From Halobacillus sp. A1 (GTDB lineage: Bacteria; Bacillota; Bacilli; Bacillales; Halobacillaceae), in assembly GCF_024189295.1 (NCBI RefSeq), contig NZ_JAIZEN010000001.1, positions 310,001 through 374,000 of the forward strand: a stretch of 64,000 nt of DNA. The letters run 5' to 3'. Within the stretch, counting starts at the first letter, position 1; each line of letters starts with the position of its first letter. The translations under genes and the position numbers were made by a program. Positions 48,788 through 57,221 of the stretch are shown here, in pieces. Under the pieces are notes generated by a model. That model searched no databases. It saw only the letters and a program-made list of their open reading frames with translations, and was not told the DNA's origin.

Positions 48788-50368
48788 ATGCATGTACCTT
48801 TAGTACTTACTGATTTCCTGGATCGTGCTGTTGAACTTTATGGAGAGAAACCCGCTATTATTGATGATCACCATATTCTTACTTATAGTCAGTTAAACAA
48901 TCGTGTGAACCAGCTGTCCCGAGGATTGAAAGACTTACAAATTCAAAAAGGAGACAAAGTTGCTTATCTGGCACCGAATTCCACTGAAATGCTGGAAGGT
49001 TTTTATGGAGTTTTTCAAGTAGGTGCCATTATGACATCTTTGAATACGAGGCTGAAACCAGATGATTATAAGTTCATACTCACTCATAGTGAAAGTAAAG
49101 TATTATTCGTCGAAGAAGAGCTCTACCCTTTAGTTGAACCTATAGTTTCAGATATACCTCAATTAGAAAAGGTGATTATCCATGGGGCACCTTCCGGAGG
49201 ACACGAAGGGTATGACCAATGGAGAAATCAATTTTCAACGGAGACGTTCGATCGTGAAGAACTTGATGAATCTGATATCGCCTGCTTATTGTACACAAGT
49301 GGCACAACTGGAAATCCGAAAGGTGTACTCCTTTCCCATCGCTCCAATTACCTGCATGCTTTGTCAGCTATGCATCATTTACGAGTATCAGACCAGGACA
49401 CCCTGCTCCATGTCCTTCCGATGTTTCATGTAAATGGATGGGGATCGCCGTTTTATTACACGATGAATGGAGCAACCCAGGTAATGCTGCGTAAAGTGGA
49501 GCCGGAAGCCATTTTAAATAAAATAAGTAAACATAAGGTATCGGTTCTGCACATGGCGCCGACCGTCTTAAATATGATTCTCGAACAATATGAAGTTATG
49601 AATATTGATATCGATCAAAAGGTGAGGATCGTCATCGCCGGATCCGCTCCCCCTCCTGCATTCGTAAGAAAAGTGGAAGAAGAGCTCGGATGGGAATTTA
49701 TCCAAGTCTATGGCATGACAGAAATTAGTCCGCTCATTACAACTTCCGCTTTACGAGGTTCTGAAAAAAACCTGCCTAAAGAAGAACAGTATTTATTAAA
49801 AGCTAAAACAGGGTACGCCATGGTAGGATCCAAGGTCAAAGTGGTCGATGAATTAGGTGAAGATGTGCCGGCCGATGGGAAGTCGATTGGAGAAATCGCT
49901 ACCCGATCGAATAATGTTATGGAGGGATACTACAAAAACCCGGAAGCAACCCATGAGACGATTCGTGATGGGTGGCTTTATACAGGAGATATGGCGGTTG
50001 TAGATGAGCGTGGCTTCATTGAAATTGTTGATCGAAAAAAAGATGTAATCATCAGCGGAGGTGAAAACATCTCTTCCATAGAAGTCGAAGGTGCTCTATA
50101 TGACCATCCGTCCATCCTCGAGGCGGCTGTCGTTGCTGTACCCCATGAGAAATGGGGAGAAGCGCCGCATGCCGTTATCGTAGTGAGAGAAAATCATTCC
50201 TTATCAGAAGAGGAACTGAAAAACTATTGCCGCGCCAAACTCGCTCATTTTAAAGTGCCTAAAAGCTGCTCTTTCGTTGAGGAACTGCCTAAAACAGCAT
50301 CGGGTAAAATTCAGAAGGTCGTCTTACGCAAAGAATTGTGGAAGGGTGAAGATCGAATGGTACGGTAA
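48788..50368 (+). CDS. Acyl-CoA synthetase (AMP-forming)
   Basis: A 526-residue ANL-superfamily ligase activating a fatty or other carboxylic acid with ATP and CoA. Motifs: P-loop LYTSGTTGNPKGVLLSH near 172-188, VYGMTE near 310, YTGDMAVVDERGFIEIVDR near 398, and the C-terminal catalytic Lys in PKTASGKIQK. The HVLPMFHVNGWG segment is usual for medium/long-chain acyl-CoA ligases (LcfB/FadK-like). ATG with GAGGAGGG upstream. A terminator follows at once; single gene. Chain-length preference cannot be read. Confidence 0.88.
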   Translation: MHVPLVLTDFLDRAVELYGEKPAIIDDHHILTYSQLNNRVNQLSRGLKDLQIQKGDKVAYLAPNSTEMLEGFYGVFQVGAIMTSLNTRLKPDDYKFILTHSESKVLFVEEELYPLVEPIVSDIPQLEKVIIHGAPSGGHEGYDQWRNQFSTETFDREELDESDIACLLYTSGTTGNPKGVLLSHRSNYLHALSAMHHLRVSDQDTLLHVLPMFHVNGWGSPFYYTMNGATQVMLRKVEPEAILNKISKHKVSVLHMAPTVLNMILEQYEVMNIDIDQKVRIVIAGSAPPPAFVRKVEEELGWEFIQVYGMTEISPLITTSALRGSEKNLPKEEQYLLKAKTGYAMVGSKVKVVDELGEDVPADGKSIGEIATRSNNVMEGYYKNPEATHETIRDGWLYTGDMAVVDERGFIEIVDRKKDVIISGGENISSIEVEGALYDHPSILEAAVVAVPHEKWGEAPHAVIVVRENHSLSEEELKNYCRAKLAHFKVPKSCSFVEELPKTASGKIQKVVLRKELWKGEDRMVR

Positions 50369-50372
50369 CATG

Positions 50373-50406
50373 AAAGCTGCCTTGATTATAGAGGCAGCTT
50401 TTCTTA
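50373..50406 (+). terminator. Terminator after the acyl-CoA ligase
   Basis: Stem AAAGCTGCCTT / GAGGCAGCTTT with a 6-nt loop (one wobble), ending in TTTTC. Confidence 0.75.
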
Positions 50407-50478
50407 TGACCATATCCAGATGTTACCTGCTGGTATATAAAGGGAAGAGGTCACTAACTAAGGTAAGGAGGCTTTCTT

Positions 50479-51927
50479 ATGGAACAAGAGAGAAAACGTC
50501 CAGTTGTTGCACTGACAGGGGCGAGTGGATATATCGGGAACAACTTGTTAGAGAAATTGACACAATACGCCGATGTTATTGCTTTATCAAGAAATGGTGA
50601 TAACAAAGAGGATAGTGAGCACGTAACATGGAGATCCTGCGATTTATATTCGATGGTGGATGCTGAGAAGGGTCTGGAAGGAGCAGATATCGCTGTGTAC
50701 CTTGTCCATTCCATGCTTCCGTCCGCTAAATTGACACAAGGAACATTTGAGGATATGGACGTCATCCTGGCGGACAATTTTGCCCAGGCAGCAAAAAAAC
50801 AAGGAGTGAAACAAATTGTCTACTTAAGCGGTATCATTCCGAAAGCGGAAAAGCTGTCCCGTCATTTACGAAGCCGCTTAGAAGTTGAAAACATCCTCGG
50901 GGCGTATGGTGTACCTGTGACGACCATCAGAGCGGCCCTGATTGTAGGTCCTAAGGGGTCTTCTTTTCCAATCCTTGCAAAGCTTGTAAAACGGCTTCCT
51001 GTCATGGCATTGCCGAAATGGACACGTATAAAAACACACCCGATCGCGTTACCAGATGTGCTGGAAGCACTAGATAAAAGTATAGATAACCATCGACTAA
51101 AAGGACAAGCCATTGATGTAGGAGGACCTGAAGTAATGACTTATAAAGACATGATGGTTCAAACTGCGGAAGCGATGGGGAGAAAACCGAAGTTGTTTGA
51201 TGTACCTTTTATTACAGTGAAGCTTTCACGTCTCTGGGTAAGTCTGACGACGCAATCTCCAAAAGAAATGGTCTATCCCTTGATAGAAAGCCTCGTTCAT
51301 CCGATGACGGCTTCTTCTGAAAATATGGACGAGGAGATTAGTCGTGGGAAGATGACGTTTAAACAAGCGGCTGAATGGTCATTGGAAAAGGAAAAAGAAT
51401 CCTCAAGCTCTTCCAATAATAAATTCAAGGCCCCACAAGTTCAGCAAGATGTTCGTTCCGTTCAGCGAATACAGATTCCCGAAGGTAAAGACGCTCAATG
51501 GGCAGCCCAGCATTATGTAGAATGGCTTTCGAATAAATTTAATCCTCTTCTTCAGTCGGAAACTGATGAAAAAATGAACTATAGAATTAAATTAGCTTTT
51601 CCGGACAAGCCATTATTAAAGCTATCTTATTCACATGAACGCAGTACTTCTAAACGTACGCTTTATTATATTACAGGGGGAATATTTTTCGATTCGAATA
51701 AAAATGAAAGGGGGCGTCTAGAATTTAGACAAATCCCAGGTACACAGGAATGTATTGTGGCTATTCATGATTACATGCCTTCTCTTCCTTGGTTCATCTA
51801 TAAATATACACAAGCCAGAGTCCACCTGTTGGTCATGTATTTATACCGAAAACACTTACAAAGTATGATAGAATTATCAGAAACAGGGAGCGGAGACGTC
51901 AGGGAAAACCCGATGCAAACCAGCTAA
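50479..51927 (+). CDS. NAD(P)-binding SDR/NmrA-like protein
   Basis: A 482-residue protein. The N-terminal Rossmann domain of the atypical SDR/NmrA type has VALTGASGYIGNNLLEKL at 10-27, and VYLSGIIPKAEKLSRHLRSRLEVE near 115 with an SDR-like active segment lacking a typical YxxxK. The region about 300-482 is a second domain ending in YKYTQARVHLLVMYLYRKHL, similar to the DUF2867-type C-terminus of these proteins. Substrate unknown. ATG with AAGGAGG. Followed by a terminator; single gene. Confidence 0.75.
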   Translation: MEQERKRPVVALTGASGYIGNNLLEKLTQYADVIALSRNGDNKEDSEHVTWRSCDLYSMVDAEKGLEGADIAVYLVHSMLPSAKLTQGTFEDMDVILADNFAQAAKKQGVKQIVYLSGIIPKAEKLSRHLRSRLEVENILGAYGVPVTTIRAALIVGPKGSSFPILAKLVKRLPVMALPKWTRIKTHPIALPDVLEALDKSIDNHRLKGQAIDVGGPEVMTYKDMMVQTAEAMGRKPKLFDVPFITVKLSRLWVSLTTQSPKEMVYPLIESLVHPMTASSENMDEEISRGKMTFKQAAEWSLEKEKESSSSSNNKFKAPQVQQDVRSVQRIQIPEGKDAQWAAQHYVEWLSNKFNPLLQSETDEKMNYRIKLAFPDKPLLKLSYSHERSTSKRTLYYITGGIFFDSNKNERGRLEFRQIPGTQECIVAIHDYMPSLPWFIYKYTQARVHLLVMYLYRKHLQSMIELSETGSGDVRENPMQTS

Positions 51928-51934
51928 TATTGCG

Positions 51935-51966
51935 GTCAGCTCTTTCGATAAGAGCTGGCTTTTTTA
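51935..51966 (+). terminator. Terminator after the SDR gene
   Basis: An 8-bp stem CAGCTCTT / AAGAGCTG with a TCGAT loop, then GC and a T-run. Confidence 0.88.
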
Positions 51967-52100
51967 ATAAGAAGTTATTCGATGATATGGATTATAATGG
52001 AATATATAAATTGGAGATTTTTTGAGTGGATAGGGCGGCGGGAAATGGCAAGATTCCTGTGACTGAAGTGCTATGTAGGATCTCTGTTCCGTCATCGTGA

Positions 52101-52220
52101 GGAGTGGAAGAATGGACTCGCTTTCCGTGGGAGTGCGGTGAGCTTCCTCAGGCTGCCGCCTTCCGGGATCTCACCAATCACTCTCATCCCACAGGAGTCT
52201 CGCCCATTCCTAAAACCACC
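52101..52220. repeat. Palindromic intergenic repeat, copy 3
   Basis: A relative of the 31172 element: left end GGAGTGGAAGAATGG then ACTCGCTTTCCGTGGG, right end CCCACAGGAGTCTCGCCC then ATTCCTAAAACCACC. Arms are imperfectly complementary over the whole length, so it would form a long cruciform or RNA hairpin. Confidence 0.75.
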
Positions 52221-52669
52221 TAACTTATATTACGGACGGAACTAAGATATAAGAAGAAAAACACTTTCTTATACCACCGTTTGTAGAAGGTGAAGAAAGT
52301 TCTCATGTCCCTACATAGTAACCCGCATGAGTACTATATAGCTCCAGCTTTTTTCCTTAAAGGAGACATGCACCTTCCCAACTTTTCATTTTTAAAAAAA
52401 GTAATATTTGCTCAAAGAATTTATGAATTTTCTTTCATAATCAATGTTTAGAGGTGCGAATCACAAATAGTGAGCTTTTATTTAGGCTGTTTCTCATTAT
52501 GAGATAAGGTTGTTGTGGCTTATGATGAAAAAGCGGGTCAAGAGGATTCCGAACTACCAAAGAAAAACGCTGAACAGTTGGAAATCAATCAGAAAAAAGA
52601 GAGTACCGCATTAAAACATAGATGGCATAGTAGATTACCACAACTGTAAGTCAAGGATGTGAAAAATAG
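52221..52669. other. Gene-poor stretch before the APH-like gene
   Basis: No supported gene. An open frame of about 46 codons at 52506-52648, directly after a stop and containing a GTG at 52512, encodes a polar Lys/Glu-rich sequence ending HRWHSRLPQL. It could be the tail of a lost gene. There is no ribosome site at a usable start. Confidence 0.3.
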
Positions 52670-53605
52670 ATGGAACTACCAGGTGAGTTCGTTCGAAATG
52701 TGATATTGGCCTGTCCTCATAAAGGGGAAGAATGGTTAAATGACCTGCCTCAATTGATTACATATTGTGAAACGAATTGGAAGCTCAAAATGCACTCACC
52801 TTACAAGCTTTCGTTCAATTATGTAGCTCCAGCCACTATAATAAACGGGGGAGAAGTAGTCGTGAAATTAGGGTTGCCTGAAGAGGGGCATCACGATGAA
52901 CGACTTGCACTCCGTTCCTTAAATAAACAAGGTATTGTCCAATTAGTGGATGAGGATCCTGTCCGCCGCATTTTGATTTTGGAAAAAATAGAGCCAGGTC
53001 AAATGCTTGCTGAATGGGAAGACGATCAAGAGGCAACGAAAATAGCAGCTAAGGTTATCGATCGACTGCTAGTTCCCGCTGGTAAACATATGGATTTGCC
53101 GACCACGAGAAACAGGGAGAACAATCTTAAACAAATATGTGAGGATAATCCCGGGGGGTTGGACCCTATTTCGAGCAGCGTTTTAAATCAAGCTCTAGCT
53201 GTTTTCGCTTATATGAACCGCACCATTAAGGAATATAAAATTTTACACGGTGATTTTCATCATTATAATGTACTGAAAAATGGGGATCAATCGTGGGTAG
53301 CGATCGATCCTAAAGGACTCATAGGGGAGACCGAATACGACCTGATTCAATTTTTATTGAACAAATTGCCTGAACATGGAAAATTTGAAACGATACAAGA
53401 ACGAATAAATATTTTGACTGAGATGCTGACTCTGAATAAAGAACGGTTGCTATTATGGGGATTCTGCCATGCGGTATTATCAACATCATGGACTGTGGAT
53501 AAACAAACCGGGCAATATAACAAAAAATTTTATGAGGGGATCGATATTTTTAAAACCATGTACGAAAACACATTCAACCGCTCATTGTCTGAAGCGTTGA
53601 TGTAA
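52670..53605 (+). CDS. APH(6)/hydroxyurea-type phosphotransferase
   Basis: A 311-residue kinase-fold protein of the aminoglycoside/hydroxyurea resistance kinase family (PF04655 type, as streptomycin 6-kinase). Catalytic loop LHGDFHHYNVL near 197-207 has the Brenner Asp and Asn. The metal-binding AIDPKGLIGETEYDL follows at about 216-230. An N-lobe VVVKLGLPE gives the ATP-site Lys. Chromosomal members often have no proven resistance phenotype, so the substrate is open. ATG with only a weak AAGGATGTG-like site upstream. An MFS efflux-type gene starts just after it, suggesting cotranscription. Confidence 0.85.
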   Translation: MELPGEFVRNVILACPHKGEEWLNDLPQLITYCETNWKLKMHSPYKLSFNYVAPATIINGGEVVVKLGLPEEGHHDERLALRSLNKQGIVQLVDEDPVRRILILEKIEPGQMLAEWEDDQEATKIAAKVIDRLLVPAGKHMDLPTTRNRENNLKQICEDNPGGLDPISSSVLNQALAVFAYMNRTIKEYKILHGDFHHYNVLKNGDQSWVAIDPKGLIGETEYDLIQFLLNKLPEHGKFETIQERINILTEMLTLNKERLLLWGFCHAVLSTSWTVDKQTGQYNKKFYEGIDIFKTMYENTFNRSLSEALM

Positions 53606-53645
53606 AAAGGAGGCGCATAGTATCTCACGAAAACAAGCGGTTTTA

Positions 53646-54806
53646 ATGGCAGGTATAATACTCGTAGCTTTCAACTTGCGCCCTTCCTTAACTGCTGTAG
53701 GACCTCTGGTCGGATGGATACGGGATGAGTTCATGATCTCAAACGGGACAGCAGGGGTACTTACTACACTTCCCCTTGTTGCTTTTGCGATTCTTTCCGC
53801 AATAGCCCCTCGCTTAAGTCTGCGGATTGGGAACGGTAGATCCATTTTGCTTGGATTGGTCGTGCTTACAGTTGGAATTGTTTTTCGCTCAGTCGAGTGG
53901 CTCAGTGCATTGTTCGCAGGTACAGCACTTATCGGTATTGGAATTGCAATTTGTAATGTGTTGCTGCCTGCGATCGTCAAGCAGCATTTCCCCGCTAAAG
54001 TAGGTCTCCTTACAGGACTATATTCTATATCGATGAGCGCTTTCGCTGCCCTAGGTTCAGGAGTGAGTTATCCTTTAGCTGATTCATTGGCTGCTGGATG
54101 GCAGGGGTCGCTTAGAATTTGGGGCGTCCTTGCACTGATAGGTCTGATTGTTTGGCTGCCGCAAGCGCGTTTAAAAAGAAAACCTGAAAGAATTCCAAAA
54201 ATAGATATCAAAAACAGCCCACTATTACGTTCAAAAATCGCCTGGCAAGTCACTCTATTCATGGGACTGCAGTCGTTTATGTTTTATTGTCTCATTACCT
54301 GGCTTCCAGAAATTCTGCAAAGCAGAGGTATGGCCCCTTCAGAGGCAGGGTGGATGCTTTCGTGGCTTCAACTTGTCGGACTTCCCATTACTTTTCTGAC
54401 TCCTGTTCTTGCAGGACGAATGAAAAACCAGCAGGGAATGGTTTGGGGTATTGGGAGTGTCTATATCATCGGTCTGATCATCCTATTGTTCAGTGAAGAT
54501 TTTATACCGTTAGTCTTAGCTGTAGCATTAATGGGGATAGCGCAAGGAGGAGCGATCAGCTTGGCACTTACTTTGATAAGTTTGCGTGCACCAACCGCTG
54601 TGCAAGCTTCCAATCTTTCTGGCATGGCTCAGTCTTTTGGGTACTTTCTCGCTGCTGTCGGTCCGGTTTCCATAGGATTTCTGTTTGATGAAGTACAATC
54701 ATGGACAATCGCTATTCTTATTTTTCTTCTTGTAGTCTTAGGTATGATAATGTCTGGTAATGGGGCGGGCAGGAATATGTATGTTCCGGAAGAAAATCTT
54801 TCATAA
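53646..54806 (+). CDS. CynX/NimT-type MFS transporter
   Basis: A protein of at least 386 residues with 12 hydrophobic segments. The N-terminus LVAFNLRPSLTAVGPLVGWIRDE is the signature of the CynX/NimT (YycB-like) MFS branch, whose members export nitroimidazole-type or cyanate-like compounds. The annotated ATG has a poor ribosome site. A perfect AAGGAGG lies at 53607-53613, optimally placed for an in-frame ATC at 53622, which would add 8 residues (ISRKQAVL). See findings. Possibly cotranscribed with the APH-like kinase (40 bp gap). Confidence 0.82.
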   Translation: MAGIILVAFNLRPSLTAVGPLVGWIRDEFMISNGTAGVLTTLPLVAFAILSAIAPRLSLRIGNGRSILLGLVVLTVGIVFRSVEWLSALFAGTALIGIGIAICNVLLPAIVKQHFPAKVGLLTGLYSISMSAFAALGSGVSYPLADSLAAGWQGSLRIWGVLALIGLIVWLPQARLKRKPERIPKIDIKNSPLLRSKIAWQVTLFMGLQSFMFYCLITWLPEILQSRGMAPSEAGWMLSWLQLVGLPITFLTPVLAGRMKNQQGMVWGIGSVYIIGLIILLFSEDFIPLVLAVALMGIAQGGAISLALTLISLRAPTAVQASNLSGMAQSFGYFLAAVGPVSIGFLFDEVQSWTIAILIFLLVVLGMIMSGNGAGRNMYVPEENLS

Positions 54807-54842
54807 ATTATGAGAATTCTATAGATGAAATTATCATAAAAA

Positions 54843-54868
54843 GTTCTTTATTGAGAAGGAAGTTCTTT
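54843..54868 (+). promoter_or_regulatory. Pair of SinR-like heptamers
   Basis: GTTCTTT occurs at 54843-54849 and again at 54862-54868, 19 bp apart in direct orientation, 85-110 bp before the lasso-like ORF. The heptamer is the SinR recognition core (GTTCTYT). AT-rich sequence makes chance pairs possible. Confidence 0.3.
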
Positions 54869-54876
54869 CGTTTTAT

Positions 54877-54912
54877 CAGATCTAGGAATAAGACATAGAT
54901 CTGTAATTTTTA
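54877..54912 (+). terminator. Weak terminator after the CynX-type gene
   Basis: A 7-bp stem CAGATCT / AGATCTG with a 13-nt loop, then TAATTTTT. Confidence 0.5.
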
Positions 54913-54952
54913 GTTATTTTGTTCATTATTAAGAATAAAAGAGGATTAGATA

Positions 54953-55078
54953 ATGAAGAGAGATTGGAAGAATCCATCTTTAGATGTTTTAAATATCAGC
55001 ATGACTATGAACGGACAACGTTGGAGAGGCGGTCATGACGGTGGAGGAGGTTGTAAAAAAGACGATAGAAAAATTTAG
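54953..55078 (+). CDS. Paeninodin-family-like lasso peptide precursor (orphan)
   Basis: A 41-residue ORF with ribosome site GAGGA at 54941-54945. The N-terminal half, MKRDWKNPSLDVLNISMTM, follows the leader pattern of paeninodin-family lasso precursors (basic start, W-x-x-P-x-L-x-V-L, then M-T-M just before the core, giving the conserved Thr at -2). The proposed core NGQRWRGGHDGGGGCKKDDRKI is Gly-rich. If the ring began at Gly21, Asp29 would be residue 9, as in known lasso rings; starting at Asn20 it would be residue 10. No PadeB/C-like protease, cyclase, kinase or exporter gene is present in this window, so the gene may be orphan, served in trans, or a remnant. Confidence 0.55.
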   Translation: MKRDWKNPSLDVLNISMTMNGQRWRGGHDGGGGCKKDDRKI

Positions 55079-55635
55079 GTAAAGATTGTGGATCATCGGC
55101 TCAATTAGACAGCTAGAAATACGATACAAGAACCCTTAATACTTCAAGTGTATAAGGAGGTGTACCAATAAAGTGGATAAATGAAAATGAAGGTTTGAAA
55201 TTGTAACTAAGAGCAAACAAGAAAAAGATTTCAGAGAAACATGGGAATATTTCTGTGGAAAATATTACTGGCAATGATTCTAATGCTGAAAATGGAGAGC
55301 GTTTTAATTTAATGATTCCTTATAGGCTTAAACTTGTGAAGAGGGATAGAGTTCGAAACCATTGAATTAATTTCATATGATCTTTTTACCCTGACAGTAC
55401 AGTGGAAGGGAGGTTTCCTTTTAGTAAAATTGATAGAATCAAAAAATGTGAAAAAAATACTTGGTAGTTCGACAAGTTCGGCCTCAATTAAAAGGTCATG
55501 AATGTTAGAAAAAATCAGACAAGTCCTCTAAGCCCAGCCTACGTTCAAAGAAGCTAGTTTGTTGTTAGGCGAAATTATCTAAAACCATCAAATCAAGAAT
55601 TTCTTCCAACTTTTGCTCTTTTTTGTAATAAACCA
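55079..55635. other. Decayed or non-coding stretch
   Basis: About 560 bp of interrupted frames. One open stretch (about 55220-55365, after a TAA) reads like the end of a sensor-kinase ATPase domain, with a segment GNISVENITGND then ERFNLMIPYRLKLV, but lacks a start. AGGAGGTG at 55157-55164 precedes only very short frames. The stretch may hold the wreck of genes once linked to the lasso-like ORF or to eps. Confidence 0.35.
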
Positions 55636-55664
55636 TTGACACGTTCTTTATATAGAACTAGAAT
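55636..55664 (+). promoter_or_regulatory. eps promoter with SinR-type operator
   Basis: Perfect -35 TTGACA at 55636-55641, a 17-nt spacer and -10 TAGAAT at 55659-55664. The spacer contains GTTCTTTATATAGAAC at 55643-55658, a palindromic pair of half-sites with the SinR core GTTCTTT. SinR bound here would exclude RNA polymerase. The leader to the first gene is about 110 nt. Confidence 0.7.
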
Positions 55665-55780
55665 GTACTTAATATCTAAAAATAAAAGTATAAAAAGTTG
55701 AAAAAAGGTATATTTATATTTTTTTAATCATTACGTTCGTTATAGAGAATTAACCTATTTTATGATTAAAGGTGGTAGCT

Positions 55781-56521
55781 ATGAGTAATTTGAAACGGGT
55801 AACATACAGTGATGAACGTCGTGGAAAAGAAATTAATCTTAAGGATTATTTAGATGTTTTCAAAGGACGCTTCTGGATACTCATTATTATGATGTTACTA
55901 GGGGGCGGGGCAGCTTATGGCTACAGCTACATGAACAATACGCCAATTTATGAATCATCAACCCGGATGATTCTCGGCGGGGAAGATGAAAATATGAACA
56001 CGTTAATGGTCATGATCAAGGATCCTATCATTATGGAAAAAGTGAGAGGTGACTTGAATCTTCCTCAATCAGCTGAAGGATTAGCTAATCAAATCGAAGT
56101 AAGTCAGCTTGACGATTCAGAAGTAGTTCAAGTGGCCGTTACAGCAAACGATCCCCAAATGGCAGCGGATATCGCTGATAAAACGGCTGCAGTCTATAAA
56201 AGTGAAATCGTCAATATACTTGAATTCAAGCAAGTTCAAATTTTATCACAAGCGAAGGTTAATCCGTTTCCGACCAATGAATTCCAAGATAGAAATATCG
56301 TTATCGCAACAATAGCCGGGCTGGTTTTAGGAGTTGGAATTATATTTTTACTCGATACATTGGATGGCACAGTCAAGTCCAGGGAAGAACTTGAAGATTT
56401 TCTTGGTATTCCGGTAATTGGTACTATATCCCCAATGAATAAGAAGAATAGTACTACTAGAGGTCAAAAGCGGAAAACCGAGGACGCAGAAGTGAGGAGT
56501 GAGTCGGTTGAAATTAAATAA
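55781..56521 (+). CDS. epsA: Wzz-type polysaccharide chain-length/tyrosine kinase modulator (EpsA)
   Basis: A 246-residue membrane protein with two membrane segments (about 32-52 and 170-190) flanking an extracytoplasmic Wzz region, and a short cytoplasmic tail. NLKDYLDVFKGRFWILIIMMLLGG opens the first segment, and KVNPFPTNEFQDRN with its Pro residues precedes the second. Works with the next gene product as the split BY-kinase of Gram-positive capsule/EPS systems. ATG 55781 with AAAGGTGG; an upstream in-frame GTG at 55772 overlaps that site. First gene of the eps operon; overlaps epsB. Confidence 0.9.
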   Translation: MSNLKRVTYSDERRGKEINLKDYLDVFKGRFWILIIMMLLGGGAAYGYSYMNNTPIYESSTRMILGGEDENMNTLMVMIKDPIIMEKVRGDLNLPQSAEGLANQIEVSQLDDSEVVQVAVTANDPQMAADIADKTAAVYKSEIVNILEFKQVQILSQAKVNPFPTNEFQDRNIVIATIAGLVLGVGIIFLLDTLDGTVKSREELEDFLGIPVIGTISPMNKKNSTTRGQKRKTEDAEVRSESVEIK

Positions 56522-57179
56522 AGTAAGGGAAGCTCCGGATAAGAAAAGTAAACTCGTCACGCACTTCAACCCTGAATCCTTGATCTCGGAGCAGTTCCGG
56601 ACGTTACGCACCAATATTCAATTTCTTACAGAAAACCTTAACCAGCGGCTGTTTTTAATTACTTCCTCCGGAAAAAAAGAAGGAAAATCCACTACTATCG
56701 CTAATCTGGCCATATCTATGGCTCAGCAGAAACAAAAAGTTCTGCTAATCGATACAAATTTGAGAAACCCTACCGTACATCAATTATTCAAGACGGATAA
56801 CCACGAGGGTTTAACGGATGTTTTGACTGGAAGGTCCACTTTAAAAAATGTAGTGCAGCCTGCGGGTTTTGGCAGTCTACATATAATAACCACTGGAAAA
56901 CCAAGTGCTAACCCTTCAGAATTACTAGGCAGCGATATAATGGTTCAAGTTTTATCAAAAGTAAGCCTGGATTATGATATCGTGCTCATTGATGCCCCGT
57001 CCGTTCTTCAGTCAAATGAAGCACGAGTATTAGCTAATATGTGTGATGGTGTCGTGCTAGTAGTCAATCGAGGAAATACGGACTTGCGCAAAGTGATGGA
57101 GGCTAAGAAAGTATTAGATATCGTACATGCTAATATAGTGGGTGCGATCATGAATGAAAAAGGCAGGAAAATTTTTTGA
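56508..57179 (+). CDS. epsB: EpsB/CapB-type tyrosine kinase ATPase
   Basis: A 223-residue cytoplasmic BY-kinase ATPase. Walker A TSSGKKEGKSTTIANLA near 51-67, Walker A' LLIDTNLRNPT near 78-88, Walker B IVLIDAPS near 157-164. The segment SLISEQFRTLRTNIQFL is the typical oligomerisation helix. The C-terminus ends GAIMNEKGRKIF with no tyrosine cluster, unlike CapB/PtkA-type kinases. TTG 56508 has AGGAG 8 nt upstream; GTG 56499 lies on the ribosome site itself. Overlaps epsA by 14 nt. Confidence 0.87.
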   Translation: MKLNKVREAPDKKSKLVTHFNPESLISEQFRTLRTNIQFLTENLNQRLFLITSSGKKEGKSTTIANLAISMAQQKQKVLLIDTNLRNPTVHQLFKTDNHEGLTDVLTGRSTLKNVVQPAGFGSLHIITTGKPSANPSELLGSDIMVQVLSKVSLDYDIVLIDAPSVLQSNEARVLANMCDGVVLVVNRGNTDLRKVMEAKKVLDIVHANIVGAIMNEKGRKIF

Positions 57180-57221
57180 CATTTCGTTCTTTATTACGAA
57201 TGAAACTTCTGTAATAAAATG

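Noticed and set aside
52520-52612. Small ORF beginning ATGATGAAAAAG
   Set aside because: It encodes 30 very basic residues with no ribosome site and overlaps another short open frame; nothing supports translation.
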